A stretch of DNA of 64,000 nucleotides from Eubacteriaceae bacterium (GTDB taxonomy: Bacteria; Bacillota; Clostridia; Lachnospirales; Lachnospiraceae), in contig CABIYF010000010.1 of assembly GCA_902362875.1 (NCBI GenBank), forward strand, positions 1 to 64,000, written 5' to 3'. Numbering within the stretch: the first letter of the stretch is position 1; every line of letters begins with the position of its first letter. The notes below the pieces were generated by a model that did no database searches, was not told where the DNA came from, and worked only from the letters and a program-made list of their open reading frames with translations. Below are positions 62,556 to 64,000 of the stretch, in pieces. A program made the translations under genes and the position numbers.

Positions 62556-63797
62556 ATGTTAGAACAACTAGGAAAACAGGCAAAAGAGGCATCCGTGATT
62601 CTTGGTAATGCAGGAATCGAACAAAAGAATGAAGTATTAAGAGAAGCAGCCAAATGTCTGGTACAGAATCAGGAATACATTTTAAGCGAGAACTATAAAG
62701 ATGTAGAAGCAGCAAGAGAAAATGAGATGAGCGAAGCATTGATCGACCGCTTATCCTTAAACCCTGACCGTATCGAAGCAATGGCAGAGGGATTACGTCA
62801 GGTAGCCGAACTTCACGACCCTATTGGTTCTGTAGAACATATGCAGAAAACACCAAACGGACTCTTGATTGGGAAGAAAACAGTGCCACTCGGTGTTGTC
62901 GGAATCATCTATGAATCCCGCCCAAATGTAACAGCGGACGCATTTGCCCTATGTTTTAAGACAGGAAATGCATGTCTTCTGCGCGGTGGAAGCGATGCGA
63001 TCAATTCAAATCTTGCGATCACAAACGTGATCCAGAGTGCACTGGAGTCTTGTCATATGCCAAAATACAGCATTCAGCTCTTAACAGACACAAGCCGTGA
63101 GACAGCGACAAAGATGATGCAGTTAAACGATTACTTAGATGTTCTGATCCCTAGAGGTGGTGCAGGACTCATTCAGAGCGTGGTAAAGAATTCCACCGTC
63201 CCAGTGATCGAGACAGGAACAGGAAACTGTCATGTATATGTTGACGAATTTGCCCAGAAAGATATGGCAGTCAACATCATCATCAACGCAAAGACACAGA
63301 GACTTGGAACATGTAATACATGTGAGTCTTTAGTTTTACATAAAAATATCTTAGAAAGTCATGGACCAGCCATCATTGAAGCTTTATTAGAAAAAGGTGT
63401 ACAGGTGCGTGGAGATGAAAGAGTCTGTGCTTTAAATGACCAGGTTATTCCTGCGACAGAAGAAGACTGGGGTACAGAATACTTAGATTCCATCATCTCT
63501 GCCAAAACAGTTGACAGCTTTGATGAAGCAGTAGCACATATCAATCATTACAATACAGGACATTCCGAGGCAATCATCACAGATTCCTACCAGAATGCTC
63601 AGGAATTCTTAAACCAGATTGATGCGGCAGCAGTTTATGTCAATGCGTCCACAAGATTTACGGATGGATTTGAATTTGGCTTCGGAGCAGAGATCGGAAT
63701 CAGTACACAGAAGATCCATGCCAGAGGACCAATGGGATTAGATGCCTTGACAACAAGTAAGTTCATCATTTATGGCAATGGACAGATTCGAAAATAA
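62556..63797 (+). CDS. proA: Gamma-glutamyl phosphate reductase
   Basis: 413 residues, aldehyde dehydrogenase fold. Catalytic cysteine in [26 protein letters not shown] and R-G-G-x-D-A motifs. Second step of proline synthesis, using ProB's product. Ends in [19 protein letters not shown]. Confidence 0.96.
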   Translation: MLEQLGKQAKEASVILGNAGIEQKNEVLREAAKCLVQNQEYILSENYKDVEAARENEMSEALIDRLSLNPDRIEAMAEGLRQVAELHDPIGSVEHMQKTPNGLLIGKKTVPLGVVGIIYESRPNVTADAFALCFKTGNACLLRGGSDAINSNLAITNVIQSALESCHMPKYSIQLLTDTSRETATKMMQLNDYLDVLIPRGGAGLIQSVVKNSTVPVIETGTGNCHVYVDEFAQKDMAVNIIINAKTQRLGTCNTCESLVLHKNILESHGPAIIEALLEKGVQVRGDERVCALNDQVIPATEEDWGTEYLDSIISAKTVDSFDEAVAHINHYNTGHSEAIITDSYQNAQEFLNQIDAAAVYVNASTRFTDGFEFGFGAEIGISTQKIHARGPMGLDALTTSKFIIYGNGQIRK

Positions 63798-63914
63798 TAT
63801 GCAGATAATCTATATTATATAGAAGTAAATTGCCAATTTCTTCAAAATCTTAAGGAATTCTGAAGAAAAAACACAGAATTTTGTATGCAATATAAAGAAA
63901 ATGTTAAAAAAACA

Positions 63915-63943
63915 TTGAAAAATAAAAAAGACTATGATATCAT
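63915..63943 (+). promoter_or_regulatory. Promoter near the window's right end
   Basis: -35 TTGAAA (63915-63920), 17 bp, -10 TATCAT (63938-63943). A terminator follows after only about 15 bp of transcript. Confidence 0.6.
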
Positions 63944-63957
63944 AAGTTTTGTGTTCA

Positions 63958-63991
63958 AAGGAGTTTTCATTTCATGAGAACTCTTTTTTTT
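63958..63991 (+). terminator. Hairpin with T tract close to a promoter
   Basis: GAGTTTTCAT / ATGAGAACTC then TTTTTTTT. Could be an attenuator or end of a very short RNA. Confidence 0.7.
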
Positions 63992-64000
63992 CGCAATGGA

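Overview
The window looks like the chromosome of a low-GC, spore-forming Firmicute of the Lachnospiraceae (gut Clostridia). Evidence: AGGAGG-type ribosome sites, A/T-rich codon use, sporulation genes (yqfC, yqfD, a BofC-like protein, a SpoVB-like flippase), EF-P, a short HisG with HisZ, and an Old Yellow Enzyme/2,4-dienoyl-CoA reductase-type flavoenzyme pair. An Anaerostipes-like genus is a guess. No rRNA, tRNA or CRISPR was seen.

Layout. 0.1-0.6 kb: VanZ-like protein. 0.9-15.3 kb: a hydroaromatic-acid (quinate/shikimate) region: FMN/[4Fe-4S]/FAD enoate-reductase-like enzyme, LysR, YdiB-like quinate/shikimate dehydrogenase, MFS carrier, type I dehydroquinase, a second paralogous MFS carrier, a TRAP transporter, a HAD phosphatase, then a second enoate-reductase paralog with its own divergent LysR. 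15.4-21.2 kb: chorismate mutase-shikimate kinase fusion, iron alcohol dehydrogenase, efp, DMT permease, exonuclease III, a left-handed beta-helix protein and a lipoprotein. 21.4-30.0 kb: sulfate assimilation (sbp-cysTWA, aprAB, cysDN). 30.3-35.6 kb: mannitol PTS (mtlR-mtlA-mtlD). 35.6-36.5 kb: fused remnants of two insertion-sequence transposases. 36.6-42.6 kb: a visibly GC-richer acquired block with a broken and an intact methyltransferase, a TetR regulator and a heterodimeric ABC transporter. 42.7-64 kb: core genes: rqcH, hisZGDBI, alaS, rpsU, yqfCD, phoH, ybeY, a flippase, two flavoproteins, proB, proA.

The most interesting part is the first 15 kb. Quinate dehydrogenase plus type I dehydroquinase convert quinate to 3-dehydroshikimate, which is an enone; Old Yellow Enzyme relatives reduce enones. 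The set therefore suggests an anaerobic pathway that uses dietary quinate/shikimate as electron sink. The promoters of the first flavoenzyme, of the aroE operon and of the second MFS gene share the same architecture: a LysR-type T-N11-A box exactly 44 bp before the -10 element, an A-rich block at the same position, and a shared GGTTGT-N15-17-GGGTGA element just after the predicted transcription start. This defines a local regulon, probably run by the LysR gene in the middle. The function is inferred from families and context; the shared promoter layout is read directly from the sequence.
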